Positions 21,762 through 33,483 of a DNA stretch of 64,000 nt are shown here, piece after piece (the stretch's first letter is position 1; each line of letters begins with the position of its first letter). The stretch covers positions 429,587 to 493,586 of the forward strand of contig BCIO01000006.1 of the NCBI GenBank assembly GCA_001599975.1, given 5' to 3'. This stretch comes from Cystobasidiopsis lactophilus (taxonomy: Eukaryota; Basidiomycota; Agaricostilbomycetes; Agaricostilbales; Chionosphaeraceae). The translations under genes and the position numbers were made by a program. The notes under the pieces were generated by a model. The model did no database searches and was not told the DNA's origin. It saw nothing but the letters and a program-made list of their open reading frames with translations.

Positions 21762-24700
21762 TCACCATGGGCCTTTCAAAGACATCAGGTTGAAGCGAAT
21801 CGTGTCGACGTCTGAGTTGACCAGCTGGGCCATTTCCCCTGCGCGTGCTGAGTGCAAAGTGTCGAAGACGTCCAACAAGTCGCCATCGAGCATGCCGCGA
21901 TTGAGTGAGCGCGAGACAAGCTCGTTGTTGACTGTGCGCAAGGCGCGAGGGTTCAGAGAGGCGAAGTGCGGCGCGTGGCGCTGAAGCTGTCTCTCGAGCA
22001 GCTGCAGCCGCTTGTACACGGCGTCTCTTGCCGGGCTGATGGTGTTGATTGAGCCGTCGACACAAGCTGTGCAACTCATAAGCTCACTGATATTAGGAAT
22101 AGAGGAAAAAGAGGCTTGCCTTGTAGAAGGCCGCTCTGCTTGGCCTCTTCTTCCGACCCAACTCGCTTCGAGTACAGCAAGGTGGCGGCGGCTTCCGCCG
22201 AGCTCTGAAACTCCGTTCGGAGCAGCAGACGCTCGCCTCCACGCGATTCTAGGTTGGCTGGGTTGTACTCGAAGACACGTTGGATGCCGGCTGAGTCGGT
22301 CGTGATGAAGCCAACCTTGCCTTCGTAAACGATGAAGTCGGCCGTTACGGAGGGCCGCGCTCGGACATCTTTTCCCAATGGAAAAATCTTGTAAGGGTTT
22401 TCCTGATACAAATTGCATAGTCAGCTGCGAGCTGCGGAGGGTTCAGAAAAGGCTCACTTGGAAGGCGATAAATGTGATGCCGCGCACGGCATCGCCGAGC
22501 AGGAGAAAGTTCTTGAGCGACTTGATTGAGGTCGTGTGCGCCCCGATATCCAAGAAGCCGACGGAGAGCAGTCGCTCGTCCGATTCAAACGATTTGATGT
22601 AAAGCTGAAATTCTCAATCAGTCGGAATGTGGACAATGCACCAAGCCGAGACCAACCTTCAATCCCAGCGAATGGCAAAAATATCCATTGATGTCGCAAA
22701 TGTGCGCGACAGCCAGCTTCTGATCTTCTTTGAACCGCAAGCGCAATTGGCGAGACAGGTGCGGGTCATCGCCGTCGGTATTGGTCTGGATGACTTCAAA
22801 GATATAGAGCTACCAGTCATTTGGGTCGCCTTTTAGCTTGGAACGGGGCAAAAGGAGGGAGATCGCTCACGGCACCTCGAACCGCCAAATCTTCGCCCCT
22901 CGCAATGCCGGTTCCAATGCCGATAAATTCGCGGGAGCCGGACGGTGTGCTCTTGCTTTCAATGGTCACAGGTTGCATGCTGAGGACCATCTCGTTGCTC
23001 CGGAACTCATATCTGCGCCGTGTCGGATCAGAGCTGATTGGCCAGCCTCAAACCAAACGTACCCGTGAATGGTCTCCCAGCTTCCGGGCAACAGCAGCTC
23101 CAAGGTAGACCTAAAGTTTTCTGGTTGGGGGTACGCTTGGCTAGGGTCTGCATGCATGAAAAGCGGAAGATAAGCGCAACGGAATTCAGATGCGGCTCCA
23201 AAACGAACCTTCAGGGCGCCAGATAGGGACACCGTCCTCGTCGTTGAAAAGCTCGAATGGAACCGAATAAGTCGCAGCGCAGACGTACGTCTCAGAAGGA
23301 CGGTCGTAAGCGATTTGAGTGTACGTGCGGTCGGCGTTCACGGTGGTCCAAGGCAAGGCGCCGTCAAAACACCCTTCGTTTAGGTGGCCGGTGAATAGAC
23401 CGTCTTTTGAACTGTAGACGATCTGGCCAGCTTGGGTAGAGGCAAGCCAGTGTATGGCCTTATCGTGGTAGTCGAGGCGCTGGATCGGTCCATGATCAGT
23501 CTTGACGAACAAAGTGGGTTTGTCGCCAGATACAAAGACGCCAGAGCACCCATTCGGAAGAATGGGAACCGCCGAAAGAGCGACTGCCACGACAGAGCGA
23601 GTAGACACCTCCATCGTCGCAACTTTGGTGAAGCGGGCAGCCAACACGTCCCGTGTTTCGGCAGAAGAGCGTCCGAAGCTCAAGTCCGACTCGTAGGCGG
23701 CCAAGAGACCATTCTTCAGCAAGACGAACAGGTGCAGCTTGGGCGCCACTTGGCCAAGGTTGGCGAGCAGCACTCGGGCGACTTCCGAGTACTCCTCTGG
23801 CGCATTCGGCTCGAGCTTTTCGGTGGTGTGGGAGAGGCGGGTAGGAAGGTATCGGATCGAAGGGTTGTTGAAAACGAGGCGCATGTCGGGCAGAGCGTAG
23901 ATCTACCAGACAAGATGATCAGCACGGCCCGAAAGAGGACAGTTTGGACAAGGACAGTACCTGAAGGACACCTTCGGCCGTGCAGCAAGCAGCAAGCTGT
24001 TTAGAGCCGTCGCACAAGCCCGAGAATTTAGGAAGGCCGTAGTTTCGATTCTTGCCGGCAGTGTAAAGGCTGTCGCCGGCTGAGTAGTCGACCTCGTCCA
24101 GCATGTCGTCCATCTTGGTCGGCATCGGCTTGGCAGCCGCAGGCGCACTTTCCGAGATGAAGGCCAGACGCCCATGCGAGTCAGTGAACAGTGACCAAGA
24201 CGTATTGGGGGCTTGAGAAGGCAGGGGCGTGGGCGTGGGCAAGAGGGTGCGTTCTTCAGCGGAGTAGATTTGAGAGGATCCATCTGCCCGCGAAATAAAG
24301 ATGGAAGGAAAATCGATTTGGACAGCGGTGATCGGTGGGGTCGAGGGCAGGCTGAGAGTTTGCTTCGGAGAATCATCTGTAGATGAGCACAGATTGAGAC
24401 TTGGCTGAGCGAAAAAAGAACCAAAGGGGCGAACCGAAGAAGGAAGCCTTAATGGCCGAAGCAGTGACCTCGACGAAGCCAGCTCCTTGGAAGAAGGCGC
24501 CAGCGGCTAACACTTGCTCAGATCGTTCCTCCACTGCGGTCAGGTCGCCTGTAGAGGATAAAATATGGACCTCGGAGCTAGATGAGGTGCCAGTAAAGAG
24601 CAGAAAGTCGCCCGTTGGACGCGCGATGGCGCTCCCATAGTCCGTCGTCTGGCTGTTGAGCTTCCGTCGTTTTCTCGGCGTGACACCTCTCTGCAAGGTG

Positions 24701-26394
24701 GAACGAGTGAGTGGGAGGTCAGCATCAACGGAGCCCAATGAGCACTCACGCTGAAGACCGTCAAGCCGCCTGACTGGATGCCACCGGTGCAAGCGACCAA
24801 CTCCGGTTGAGTCTTCAAGACAGGTTTGAGTAAGATACTGGAGGCGAAACGATTAAGGAAAGAGGCTCACATCAGCAGACACCAAGCCGACCGTCATTGC
24901 CCGGATAGGTCCGTAGGCGTCAAGCGAGTCACAGTATTCCAGCAGCGGCAGGTCAGCGAGCGGGTTCTCCAAAGCAGGCGTCGCTGGGGGCTTGGGCGTG
25001 GTCGCGGCCGTGCCGTACAGCTCGTCTTCCAGATCCAGGTCCATGTCGTCCGCCGCTTCGTTCGACTTGGCGGCGGTCGACGACGCAGAGGGCGCATTCC
25101 ACTTGAGCATCGCGCCCGGCCCAACTGCCGAAGCCACATAGACAAACTCCCTCCCCACCGCTTCCACGCGGCTGGGCACGGCGGACATGCCGACTGGTTC
25201 GTCGTCCAAATGAATGGCGGACAAGGTCCGGCCGTCTCGCTGGAACGTGAGGCCAAAGATCTCGCCGGAAGCGGCAAAGACCAAAGCCGAGGTGGGGTTG
25301 GAAGAGGAGAAGACGAGCTGGCAGTTGTCGAGGCTCTTCAAGCGGGAGTCGACCTGGGCAAAGGCGGGGAGGGAGCACGTGCGCTTGTGCCAGCCGTTGA
25401 TGGCCAGGGTGAGCATCTTGCCAGACTGATCGACGTGCGTGAGGGCGTTTCCTGAAAGGACCAGGAGGCCGCCGAGGTCTTTAGGGCACGGAACCAGCTT
25501 GAGCGAGTCGTAGGGCAGCCCCGAAGACACCTCGAGGATGACGGCGTGGTTGGCGCCGGCCGACGAGGAGGATGGGGAGAGATCCAAAGTCAAGATGAGC
25601 AGGCCGTAGTTGTCCCTCGAGTCGGGCAAGTCCACGCGGCCGGTCCAGCTGGGTGCGGAGGTGAAGAGCAAGGCCAGGGTCGGCTCGTTGAAGCCGGGCA
25701 GGAAGCAAAAGTCTTGGACGTGGTACACTGGGGCCGTGGTGGTGATGCTGGTGCGCAAGGGCAAGGCGAAAGAAGGGGCGTAGGGAAGAGAAGCCGAAGC
25801 GGTGGTGAGTTCGAGGGCGTCTTGAAAAAGCGGCAGGACGGCGAGCGTCGGCTCGTTGCTTGTTGGCAACAGCAGCGCAGCAGCTCTGGACGCCGGATCA
25901 GTCCTCAGGAGTGGCAGGCGGTTCTGCACCAGGTTCTTGCCGCCCATTGAAATCTGCGGAGCAATTGGACGTGAGCGCTGGCTCTGACGCTTGAGGCCCA
26001 AGGTAAGCCCACGCACCACATGAGGCAGCCTCTCGTAAGAATGCAATGACACTGGCACCAGGTCGGCCACGTCGGCGCTCCACTCCATCAAGCACAACTT
26101 TGCGGCCTTGAAGGCGACCAGCAAGCGATGCAGCCCATCCTCAGCCGTCTCCAGCGTGCGCACTCGGTCCAGGCCGCTGATCACGCCGTGGCACTTGTGG
26201 CTCTTGACGTGCTCCAGGCGGCACAGGCCCGTCTCCGGCGAGAGGACGACGTTAAAGATTTGCAGGAAATTCGAGCGGGCGACGACCAGGTTGCGGATGG
26301 TGTTGGAGCCGAGCAGGCACTCGGGGCTCAGCCTGAGCGAGACCACATGCTCGTGCCCGGAAGGCGGCAGGGCAGAGTTGTAGATGGTCTGCAT
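21762..26394 (-). CDS. CFT1: Cleavage and polyadenylation factor CFT1 (CPSF160)
   Basis: Long leftward gene starting at the ATG at 26394 (MQTIYNSALPPSGHEHVV) and ending KGPW at 21762. The first exon block (to ~24871) probably contains an in-frame 63-nt intron at 26016-25954. Recognisable CFT1 segments: NTIRNLVVARSNFLQIF, GVISGLDRVRTLE, LRTDPASRAAALLLP, AYGPIRAMTVG, ACTGGIQSGGL, then the C-terminal CPSF_A domain: FLDIGAHTTSIKSL, FLLLGDAVRGITFIAFQ, ADFIVYEGKVGFITTD and GMLDGDLLDVF. Acidic linkers (DDMDLDLEDELYG) are present. CFT1 is the beta-propeller scaffold of the pre-mRNA 3'-end processing complex. At least seven introns interrupt the 3' half; not every junction was resolved. It converges on the PhzF gene with about 90 bp between stops. 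Confidence 0.9.
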
Positions 26395-27028
26395 CTGGAG
26401 GCGCTGGGCAAAGGATGGCCGCCTGCGAGGGAGAGTGGGCTGTTGACTTTTTGGGCATTCGGCCTTGGCTTCTCAGTGGCTTCTCTGACCAGAATGCAAT
26501 TGCAAGTGCTACTGTACAGTGCTAATAAAGATAAGACCAGGGAGCTCAGAAGAGGACCCAGCCGACAACACCCAAATCGCCCAAGGCAATGAGAACCCAA
26601 TCCTCTCGAGACTCCAGGTCGCCGCACCTGCCATTGCCTTGTCGTAAGGTCCTAGTCGTGGCCAGCGAAGGGCCGGTAGTTGTACGCTTCTCTGCCGGAG
26701 TAGTACGGTCGAAGTTCGCCACCAGGCAGCTGCTCGACGCATCGTGTCTGATTAAAGCGTGAGGATGCATGCTGTCGAAAGACAGGAGAGACTGCCCACC
26801 ATGACAGACTCGGTTCCTCATTCGAGACGATTAACCAGGACTGGGCTCGGCTTTGAAAGAGACGCCATCGCCGCTGTCGGCTACTCCAATCATGCCGCCA
26901 TAGTCACCCGTCCTCTGGCCCGTATACCTGGCAAGAGGCAAGGCCATCGTGAGGCTCTTACTTATGTCAAGCGAGAGCGAGTCAGAACGCACCACATTCG
27001 ATGAGTCCCATACACCTATCGAAGGCGG
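26395..27028. other. Intergenic, CFT1 promoter; possible unresolved small gene
   Basis: Several overlapping open frames on the - strand between 26530 and 26960, including one with a plausible start at 26742 (MRRAAAWWRTST), a Tyr/Arg-rich frame (LRPYYSGREAYNYRPF) and a hydrophobic stretch. They might be exons of a small mitochondrial-type protein, but no splice chain was convincing. Confidence 0.3.
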
Positions 27029-30000
27029 CTACTTTTCGAAGTAAGCCTTCAGCGCCCGGTCGTCCAGCTGCCCCTCCAAGAGCGCATGGTAGCTCTCCCC
27101 CACCAACGATTTGACGGCGTACGCCAATCTATCCAATCGATTGACTTTCGCGGCTCCTTGTTAGTACGGAGTCGATAGCGAAGGCGAGGACAACCAACCT
27201 ATGGCGTAGGCAGTTGTCACCGCCACCGCGAAGTACATGTACTCTGGAGAGCTGAGGGTCGCCAGATCCACGTGCTTGGGCAACCCCTCGTGCGGCTCCA
27301 GCGACACTTCGTACGAGTAGAGGGTGAAGCTGTGGAACTCTTCAAGCAGAGGCGTATAGAGGGTCGGCAGGGGGAGAGCCAAACGGAGGCTGGAGGACAA
27401 GGAGTGAAAGCAGGCCATGATGCTGCCCACAAATTTCGGGTCATTGAAGCGACAGCGGGTGAGGAACGCTTGGCACCAAGGTGCCGGCATCTCGGCCGCC
27501 ACATCGACCAGCTGCGATCTGAAAGGTTTCCAAAGTGAGCTTGTGGAATTGAAAAGCAAGTAGGTCCTCTTGCTCACATCCACGACACCAGCTCGAGTTG
27601 GATTGTTAAGAGTGCATCGTAATGTTGCTGTACGATTTGTCAAAACGTGCCTGAACATGATACGAGACAATGCTCGCCTTTGGCCAGGGACCTCTGAAGC
27701 TGTACTCGTAGTCGATAAAGGATTTGTGGAGCATGCTTGCCTTGAGCTTGCCGCGAATGGCGTAAATGTTGGCCGTTAAGAATTGCGGCGGAGGTGTGGG
27801 TGCCTGTTTTGCGTTCGCGAAGGAGAGCGTGTCGCAGAAAAGAAAACCGAGTTCGTGCAGCCTGTGGCAGGTGTCAGGAGGTTTCCCAAGGCGACGTGCA
27901 GCAAACCAGAAACGCACGTCCGAGAGTAGGTCAGCCGCAAAGCCTGCTTCTGGGTAGCCCTAGGAGGCAAAGAAGCCCACAAAAAGGATGCTGAATTTCT
28001 TTGGTCAGACGACATCCAAATAAGTATGTGAAGGGAGGCCAGACACCCACCGACAAGCCCGGCACTTGACATGGCCACTCGAACCCAAGCCAAATGAAAG
28101 CCGGTTCCGACACTGATAATTGTCGAATCCTGAGTATTTTGCCACCCGTACCCAATAATCAAAGCGCCGGTCGTAAGGCTAACAATAGCCAGGGCCGACT
28201 GATGGTGAAACAAGCGCAGAAAACTGCCAATGAAGAAGGTGAAGAACGAAATGGCGGCCAGCCCATATGGGTTTTCGCGGCCAATCTCCCATGTCAGGAG
28301 GCCTACCGCCGCCCCAAGCAATGTCCCGACTAAGCGCCACACTAATCCAGACGCGGTGTCGCCCACATGCTGCGAGAGCGTCATGGCCGCGAAAATAGGG
28401 GCCCAGATGGCACGAGTTCGGTAGTAGTCGAAGGCAAAGGACGGAAGGACCCCCGGAAAGAGGAGAAGCGCCATAAGCGCGGCCGCTTTCACGGCAAAAA
28501 AAGTGGACGGCCCTGTTTGTAGTTGAGTGCTGCCCGCAATGGCAAACGAACTATTACTCACGTGCAACGATCTTGTACACATCAAAAGCTGAAGCACAAA
28601 TGTACTGGACCAGAGTCTCTGGAGGCAGCGCTTCTGGATCTCGCTCCGCCCGGCGACGTCCCTGACGCAAGCCATGAATGGTTTCCGGATCGTCATCGAC
28701 GTTTCTGGTGCCGCTGTGTTGAGATCCAACCAATATCATACTTGACTAAAAGCTTACGCATCAGTAGCGACAGGCAGAGGGTTCAAGATGGCAGAGAGCT
28801 CCGGAATCCAAACTCGAGGCTTCTGTCGGTTTGACTCCAAGACGACGATCTGAGACAGGAGGTCGTGGCACTCCTTCGCTACTCGAATCAGAGTGTATTG
28901 GTAGTGAAAACACCAGAACAGGCAACGATGTGATGGTGCCGTTACCCGGCTGTCGGCTGGCGCGGCGGGATCAAAAAGCCGGCCGAATGGTCGCACCTGC
29001 TCCCGTGCTTGAGTATAGCTATCTGAGTGCAATAGAATACTGACGATGTCGAGCCTGTGAAGCGTCTCGTACTCTGCAATAGCTGCTGAGAGCGCCAGAG
29101 CTGCTGCTTCGCCCTCTTGTCGAAACTTGGCGGAAATGTGGGCGGACCCTCGCAGATGCTTGAGGATGGAGGTCGACTTCAGTTTTTGGAGAGCGTCGGT
29201 CGAGTGGTCCAGGGCGCTGCAGATCGCGCCGAGCAATTCCTTAGACGAATCCTGCAGAAGCTTGATGAGCTCCTTCATGTTCTTGATGTCATTCGGATTG
29301 GCCGTCAAATTCTCGATGCGCAGATATCGTGCCGACATGTAAAGCCCCACAGGCTCCTGCTCCTGCTTGTTGCGAAAATGGAAGGCGTTCTTCGAAGTGC
29401 TTGTCGTCCTTGAACGAAGCTGTTCGGGTGTGGAAGGTCTTGACCCGGTAAGCTGCGGATTTGAAGAAGCGTGTGGGTGTCGAAAGAAGTCTGATGAGAG
29501 TATGGAGGGGAGATGATGCTCGCGTTGGCTTTCGACGACAATGGAATTGCGCGGGGTAGAGTTGACTGGCGTGGCTGGCGGGCTGACTGCTGGGTGGTGA
29601 AGCTCTGGCGACATGTATATTGTGAAAGTGTTGAGGTCGGGGACAGCAGACAGCGTGTCTCGTTGGGCGACATGGCGAAGGATCAAGAGGTAGAATTTGA
29701 CGAAGCCGGCAGCCGACGTGCCCGCCTTCTGCATGGCGTGCAGAACTGCCGCCGTGTCTTTGGCCCCCAATCGACACCATGCAACTTCTGACCGCAAGAG
29801 GTATTGAGCTGTTGGAAAGGATGGCTGAGTCGGCTCATCGTGCGCCCGCAAGGAAAAGCCCATACTTCGGGAAAGAGCGAATAGGCCCGTCATGACCTTT
29901 CCGTGTGACTCGTTCAGGGAAGAGAATTCCTTCCATTTCGACAGGTCCGTGGGGTCCGTTGATAGCATGGCGGCCTGGTCCGCCACGATCTTCCGAAGCG

Positions 30001-30812
30001 GTCGAAGGGCGGCAAGCATTTGCGTCAAAAATCGATGATTGAGGTTCTCGGGGAAGACGAGCAGGGTGAGACCGAGATTGATGAGCATTTGGACGATAAA
30101 AGGGCGGAACACGAACACCCCTGCCCCGTAGTAGGGATATGGGTAGAACAGAGCGAAGCCAAAGATTGGCACTATCAGTTGAAAGAACCATAGGATTGAA
30201 CTGGCAACATGGGGCGAGGTGGCGATGCGACCGCGAAACCACAGGGCTGCGCCGAGCCCAGCCGACAAGAATGCCACCGTGACGGCCGACGAAGATGCCT
30301 CCAAAAACGCTCCGGAGTACACCAAGTGCTGGATCTCGTCTACAGACAACCCTTGCGAAGCAACATAGCTATCAAAGCCTGCTTTTGAGAGGCGATGCTC
30401 GGTCCTGGCCAGCCAGGCGATCCAGATGATGAAGCAGTCGAAAGCCCAGAGGAACGCCATGCACACGGTTGTGAAGGCCACCTTTTCCAGATATACTGCT
30501 ATGCATTCGCTTGGGGGTTGAATGAAGTGGACGATAAGAACGAGGTCTATCAGCTTGCAATCAGCGTCGCCCTGTTTTCGTTCGCTGCTCCCGACACTCA
30601 CAGCCGCTAGGCCCCAAGAAAGCGCGCGACGGGTTGCACAGGAGTAGAACCAGCCCAATCCAGGCGCCAAGCGCCGAGCGGAAGGTGATCTGAAGGTCCC
30701 GTCTATTCCAGTGGCCATTGCTCCAAGCCAAGGAAGCCTTTGCAAAACTCCAAACACCTTCGACATGGTCCCAGAGCGGCTTCCGGGCGGTCTTAAATCG
30801 AGCTTTGCTCAT
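27029..30812 (-). CDS. ArAE/FUSC-type integral membrane transporter (DUF2421)
   Basis: Starts at the ATG at 30812 (MSKARFKTARKPLWDHVEG) and ends ALKAYFEK at 27029. The N-terminal half has about six membrane spans (GAWIGLVLLLCNP, VAFTTVCMAFLWAFDCFIIWIAW, LGAALWF, LIVPIFGFALFYPYPYYGAG). A long cytosolic loop (~400 residues, Ser/Thr-rich centre) follows, then a second membrane cluster (FAVKAAALMALLLFPGVL, FFTFFIGSFLRLF, LTTGALIIGYGW), and a cytosolic C-terminus with the family reading YSFRGPWP. This is the fungal family with putative ER transporter 6TM N-terminal (ArAE_2_N) and DUF2421 domains, related to aromatic-acid exporters; S. cerevisiae relatives are poorly known. Multiple introns, several junctions unresolved near 27.5-28.0 and 28.75 kb. 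Confidence 0.85.
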
Positions 30813-31271
30813 GGCGTCGTCGCTACGGCGATGTAATTATCATGACACGGACGAAGAAGAGCAAGAAGGAGGTGGCGGCCTCGGGCAACTTCTTAGAACA
30901 GAATTGGTTTGATATCGACGGTGGCGGCTGCTGCGTACTGATTATATGCATTTTAGCAAAGCATACGGAAGACCACGAGGCCCAAAAGTAGTAAAGGGAC
31001 GATTTCATGCGCCTCAGCCTAATTTTGGCACTGGGCTGAACTTCGTCACGGTGGAAATGAGCAGACGCGGGCCGGATTGAGGCCCCGTAGTAGATCCTGC
31101 ATAATCTGAGGCACGCCTTCAGGCGACGGACTGCACAATCAAGGGCGGTCACCCATGTGGCGTGCAAGTTGATTTTGACAGTGCAATGTGGCAAACTTGA
31201 GAACTCTAGGAATGATGGAAATACTGATGCTATCTGCTATAGTCCATGGGCTGTCGCTTCGGACTAGCTGC
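30813..31271. other. Intergenic, transporter promoter
   Basis: 459 bp between two leftward genes. No coding or structural signal seen. Confidence 0.4.
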
Positions 31272-32331
31272 TCAAACGCAGTATTTGAGTCCATGGCTGC
31301 ACTTGCAGTCGCCCGTCGGGCAGCTGATGGAGCATTTGCCGTTGGTGGTGCAGTAAGGAAGACCATTTCCGTTGTAGTTGTAAGTGGCGCACTGCGAGAG
31401 CAGATAGCCATTTAGTGACAGGCCAGTTGCAAGACATCAAAAGCGCGACTTACAGCACCGCAATCTTGGCATTCGGTGTAGTTTCCGTAAGTTGGGTATT
31501 CGCCGGCGGCGCAAGCACCTGAAAGAAGAGTCAGCTCATGGCAAGGTGAGAAAAACTCGCAATGCCTACTGCCGTGGCTGTCCGGTCCGCTCTTTGGCTG
31601 CATTACGGACATCAGACGCTGCCAAAGGCCGCTCGTCATAGAGCAACGCACCTTGAGGACACACTCTCCAGATGCATATTCCAGGCCGAGCCATGCGCAG
31701 CTCTCCTCGCTGGGCTTCTTGAAAGGTGAGTAGCACGTCTCTGCAGGAACGGTGAGATCCGGAGAGCGGCGGTCAAGTCAAGTGGCCTACTCTTCACGGG
31801 GTCGCTGCGAGAGAACGAAGAGGACAGTGCACCGTTAGATCACCCTGGATGTCGCTCATATCAAGAAAGGCATACAAGATTTTGCCCAAATATTCGCCTG
31901 GAATATGATACTTTGAGAAATTCATATAGAAACCCTGATCAAAGACAGTGCTCACAGTTAACCTCGCTTGGGTACTTGCCAGGAGCATAGCAAACTAGTA
32001 TAGTCGTGAGCCTCCAAGCATTGGATCTGGTCTTCCATTTCAAACTTACTGTCTTTGGTGATATCGCTGCTTTCGCATTCAGCTTGGTTGCCGAACAAAG
32101 GTTCATAAAAACTCACTAGACCTTGCACTTGGCCTCGCACCACTCATCACCCTCGGCCTGAGTCCAACGAGCCTCGAGGTCATAAGGATGCTCAAAGCTC
32201 CGCTTCGCACTCGGATCTGCTACAATTTAGCTCCGGTCCTACGTCCGATAAAGTTGTGCGCATGTACCTCTGATAGAGATGGCGCAGACAGAAACAACCA
32301 AGCAAGCCAGAACAGTGACGGATTTGAACAT
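31272..32331 (-). CDS. Secreted cysteine-rich protein, about nine exons
   Basis: Exon 1 (32331-32268) encodes a signal peptide (FKSVTVLACLVVSVCAIS). Exon 2 starts at 32219 (ADPSAKRSFEHPYDLEARW ... WCEAKCK). Small exons follow that read SDITKD, ICYAPGKYPSEVN, CEYLGKIF and DPVKK (a 14-nt micro-exon near 31800). Then come TCYSPFKKPSEESCAW, ACAAGEYPTYGNYTECQDC and the last exon, CATYNYNGNGLPYCTTNGKC to GLKYCV at 31272. At least 20 Cys. No family recognised; the C-terminal module with CSISCPTGDCKC resembles small EGF/hevein-like knots only loosely. The junction before ACAAG (around 31500-31650) is ambiguous. Likely an extracellular or wall protein. Confidence 0.65.
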
Positions 32332-33483
32332 TTTGGAGGGAGTTTTCGGTGGTTGTAGTTACTCCTTTCAAGTTCTCCTCCGGTGCGGCGGTGTCTGGAC
32401 TGGGCGATGATCCGCAAAGACAGTCTCGAAGGACCACCGCTGGGTGTCTGGCATTGTGGTGGTGCGCGCCCAAGCCAAGCCTTTTCGCAAAACATGTCTC
32501 AGCGCGAGTCGCCATCAGCAGTGCCTCTTCGGGCCTCACGGCCACCAATATTTGGCGATGGACTGAAGCATAAAGCTGCCTTTTTGTCGCAACAACGCCC
32601 AAGTCTTATCCTTGATCGCACTCTTCGAAGGAACGCAACCTGACGCGTCTTAAAAATTTGGCTGGGCAGCCAGTGGCCAGGGCGCCAGTGCAGTATTTTT
32701 GATTGGCTAGCGAGATGGGACGCAAGGAATGAATGTCGCCTACGGCACTCGATCGGAAATCCGCCATGGCACGTCGAGAAAGCATCTAATTAGTGGCACA
32801 AATCCAGCGCGTCGAAGGCGGCGTGGACGATCCTAGCGAGAGCGCGAGAAACGTGAGGCGTGGATGCCTCGGCCAAGCGGCCAAGGCTGAGATGTGCGAG
32901 AGATTGATGGCCTGCTTCAGGCGGCGCCATTTTAGCTTTTGGCCAATGCAATGTTAGGAGGCACCGAGCGAGATCGGCGGCGGCGAGTCGATCTCCCAAC
33001 TCTGACAGCGCTGCACGGCGAGGTTACAAACTAGTCATTTGCCATCGCTTCAGGCTCGCTCACCAACGAGAGAAATGCCGATCCCCAGATCACGCAAATC
33101 GAGAGCCTTGAGAGCTGCCAGTGGGCATATGCATCATGACGCGGACTTCGAAGGGCTCGCTCGGGGCGTCAAACAATGTACAGCCTAGGAGGCAGCATGG
33201 CTTTAGGTCGTGTAAAGAGGCGCCAATGTATTTATTGGAGGCATCGACGAATGTGGCAAAGCCATCATCACCAGAGGATCGTAATGTGGCACCTCTCAAC
33301 TTGTGACATTAGCACAAAGCAAGAGTTGCGTAACGACGACATCGTGAGCTGTAATCAGGCGAGAGCCAACTATAACCCAAAATTCATTGCGCTCCCTTAC
33401 GCCACACCTGCACAACGCAAATCGAAACCCTGAAAATGTACACCACAACCACCGACCAAGAAACATGCCATCCTTGAAGCCAG
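32332..33483. other. Long intergenic stretch
   Basis: 1.15 kb with several short frames, none with ATG plus family or composition support. Nothing identified. Confidence 0.4.

Noticed and set aside
31958-32143. Reading ECESSD as an exon of the secreted Cys protein
   Set aside because: Its phase does not join to the preceding exon; the alternative acceptor giving KVYSDITKD keeps frame.
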